DNA of 7,342 nt from Pseudomonadota bacterium. Its GTDB lineage: Bacteria > Pseudomonadota > Alphaproteobacteria > Rhizobiales > Hyphomicrobiaceae. The stretch spans positions 1 through 7,342 of the forward strand of contig JAEYYQ010000657.1 of the NCBI GenBank assembly GCA_023428365.1. Reading direction: 5' to 3'. This document shows, in pieces, positions 6,557 through 7,342 of this stretch. Below the pieces are notes generated by a model. That model was given only the letters and a program-made list of their open reading frames with translations, had not been told where the DNA came from and did no database searches. The translations under genes and the position numbers were made by a program. Positions within the stretch are counted from its first letter, which is position 1. The number at the start of each line of letters is the position of its first letter.

Positions 6557-6582
6557 AACCGCATGAGGAGGAGAAAGGTTCC
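6557..6582 (-). promoter_or_regulatory. Possible EcfG-type (general stress response) sigma promoter
   Basis: On the minus strand GGAAC (6582-6578) and GGTT (6560-6557) are separated by 17 bases. The alphaproteobacterial EcfG/SigT consensus is GGAAC, 16-17 bases, CGTT, so one base differs. It points toward the Crp/Fnr gene and overlaps the farthest upstream in-frame ATG (6562-6564), which argues for a start farther in. It was found by eye; such matches also occur by chance. Confidence 0.4.
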
Positions 6583-6652
6583 ACCACCTGAGAGATTGAG
6601 ATAATCGCGTAGCGCGTCGCAGTTGAAACATGATGCAGCACAGCCAGATGCG

Positions 6653-6870
6653 TCATTGTTCTATGTCTGGCTCCAAAGCTTCCAGCAGCGACACAAGTTC
6701 GGCGATCTTTCCGGAAGGAAGGGGGCGGCCCTCGTTGATCAGTGCCTCATCCGCGCTCACCCAAGCCCGTGCTTCGGCCAGTTCTTCCGGCGATGCGCCA
6801 GTCCGGTTGATCTCGGCGATCAGCACCTCGTCAACGGGCCCAGAATGGCCGTGATGTCTTCCTTGCGCAT
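6653..6870 (-). pseudogene. Frameshifted 72-aa hypothetical protein gene
   Basis: The minus strand starts well (GGAG 8 bases before ATG 6868-6870; MRKEDITAILGP) but soon reaches a stop in that frame. One base out of register, a coherent acidic helical protein continues: VDEVLIAEINRTGASPEELA, a middle section, LINEGRPLPSGKIAE, and the end LEPDIEQ with TGA at 6653-6655. The span of 218 bases is 73 codons minus one base, so a single base lost near 6835-6838 (CCCGG to CCCG) explains it. The rebuilt protein resembles small conserved hypotheticals seen in Bradyrhizobium, to my recollection; its function is unknown. It lies upstream of the Crp/Fnr gene on the same strand. Either a recent pseudogene or a sequencing indel. 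Confidence 0.6.
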
Positions 6871-6967
6871 TGCGGCAACTCCGGTGTGGTTGGCTGTCTC
6901 GGAGGTGGGGAATTTGCCTAGCGGAATAAAGGGGGAGATTTGTATTCGTAACGACTCAACCCTCGGC

Positions 6968-7003
6968 AAAAAAAGGCCCCGCTCAGCTCCGCAGCTCGCG
7001 GGG
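6968..7003 (-). terminator. Rho-independent terminator
   Basis: Read on the minus strand, CCCCGC (7003-6998) pairs with GCGGGG (6982-6977). AGCT repeats inside the loop can extend the hairpin. After two C the sequence ends in seven T (6974-6968). It stands 37 bases past the stop of the receiver-like gene that enters from the right edge, so it very likely ends that transcript. Confidence 0.82.
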
Positions 7004-7040
7004 AAAGTTTGATACGGTGCGCAACGAACGAGCGCGCCTT

Positions 7041-7342
7041 TTAGCTACGGGCACCAGGTTGTTTGCCTTCAAAAGGGTGCCTGCTGCTCGCGGAAGATAC
7101 GGAAACCGGCCCCGATTGCATGCGATCACGTAATTTCCACACCGTGTGCTCGGCTTCCCGTTTGCGCGTCTCAATGCCCTGCAGCCGATGAGGGGTATGC
7201 GCGCATAGGTAGGGCACTTTCTGCGCCCTGAGCTCTTCACACAAGTCAAACACTTCGTTGTGCAGTCCCTGATCCATGATGACGCCGTCGACCGTCGTGC
7301 GGCTCACCAGGTCGAAGGCATTTAAAATGGTTGCCGTCGAGT
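7041..7342 (-). CDS. Receiver-like (response regulator) protein, N terminus beyond the window
   Basis: An open minus-strand frame enters from the right edge and stops at 7041-7043; about 99 C-terminal residues are visible. TVDGVIMDQGLHNEVFDL followed by ELRAQKVPYLC has the beta3-helix-beta4 pattern of a receiver, with the Asp of IMDQGL in the phosphoacceptor position. After it, the switch-Thr strand reads CAHTPH and the conserved Lys-Pro strand is not seen. Instead comes a charged helical tail (IETRKREAEHTVWKLRDRM). This suggests a divergent or degenerate receiver. GTG 7305-7307 could be used as a start but would cut the fold in half, so the gene most probably begins outside. A terminator follows at 6968-7003. 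Confidence 0.7.
   Translation of the reverse strand, partial: STATILNAFDLVSRTTVDGVIMDQGLHNEVFDLCEELRAQKVPYLCAHTPHRLQGIETRKREAEHTVWKLRDRMQSGPVSVSSASSRHPFEGKQPGARS

Noticed and set aside
1..7342. CRISPR array, rRNA or insertion-sequence ends
   Set aside because: No regularly spaced direct repeats, no ribosomal RNA motifs and no transposase or paired terminal inverted repeats were seen by eye.

Overview
The window looks like an accessory, decaying stretch of an alphaproteobacterial chromosome, most likely Bradyrhizobium or a close relative (Nitrobacteraceae). That placement rests on recognising the style of several proteins from memory: the Crp/Fnr HTH, the single-domain receivers, the SNase-like nuclease and the DoxX protein. 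No search was run. Short, loosely packed genes, many hypotheticals and at least four frame-broken genes are typical of a genomic-island margin.

Left part (1-1483). Positions 77-127 carry the 3' half of a tRNA-Lys (anticodon TTT) without its 5' half, which is the usual attachment-site scar of an island integrated into a tRNA gene. Next come a small membrane-anchored or exported SNase-like nuclease (+), the broken C-terminal end of a tyrosine recombinase (-, 819-985) and a DoxX-family membrane protein (+). From 589 to 818 I see no gene.

Middle part (1614-4949). This holds an exported hypothetical protein (-), a single-domain response regulator (+), a frameshifted response regulator that has also lost its phosphoacceptor Asp (-), a 70-aa zinc-ribbon-like protein (-), a small C-terminally anchored membrane protein (-), a four-cysteine exported protein (+) and a 70-aa hypothetical (-). 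The 2085-2375 interval separates two divergent genes; I see no clear promoter motif or small gene in it. Nothing convincing lies in 3647-3860 or 4578-4736.

Right part (5076-7342), all on the minus strand. Read right to left: a receiver-like gene running off the right edge, its Rho-independent terminator, a frameshifted 72-aa hypothetical, a Crp/Fnr-family regulator behind a possible EcfG-type (general stress response) promoter, an intact single-domain response regulator with a strong Shine-Dalgarno, and a small charged coiled-coil gene readable only by joining three frames.

The common theme is signalling without visible partners. Four receiver-type proteins lie within about 5 kb, none with an output domain and no histidine kinase in the window. 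The Crp/Fnr gene and response regulator at 5279-5644 are codirectional, 83 bp apart and may be cotranscribed. I did not find a clearly undescribed system; the receiver cluster and the hidden frame-broken small genes are the best leads.
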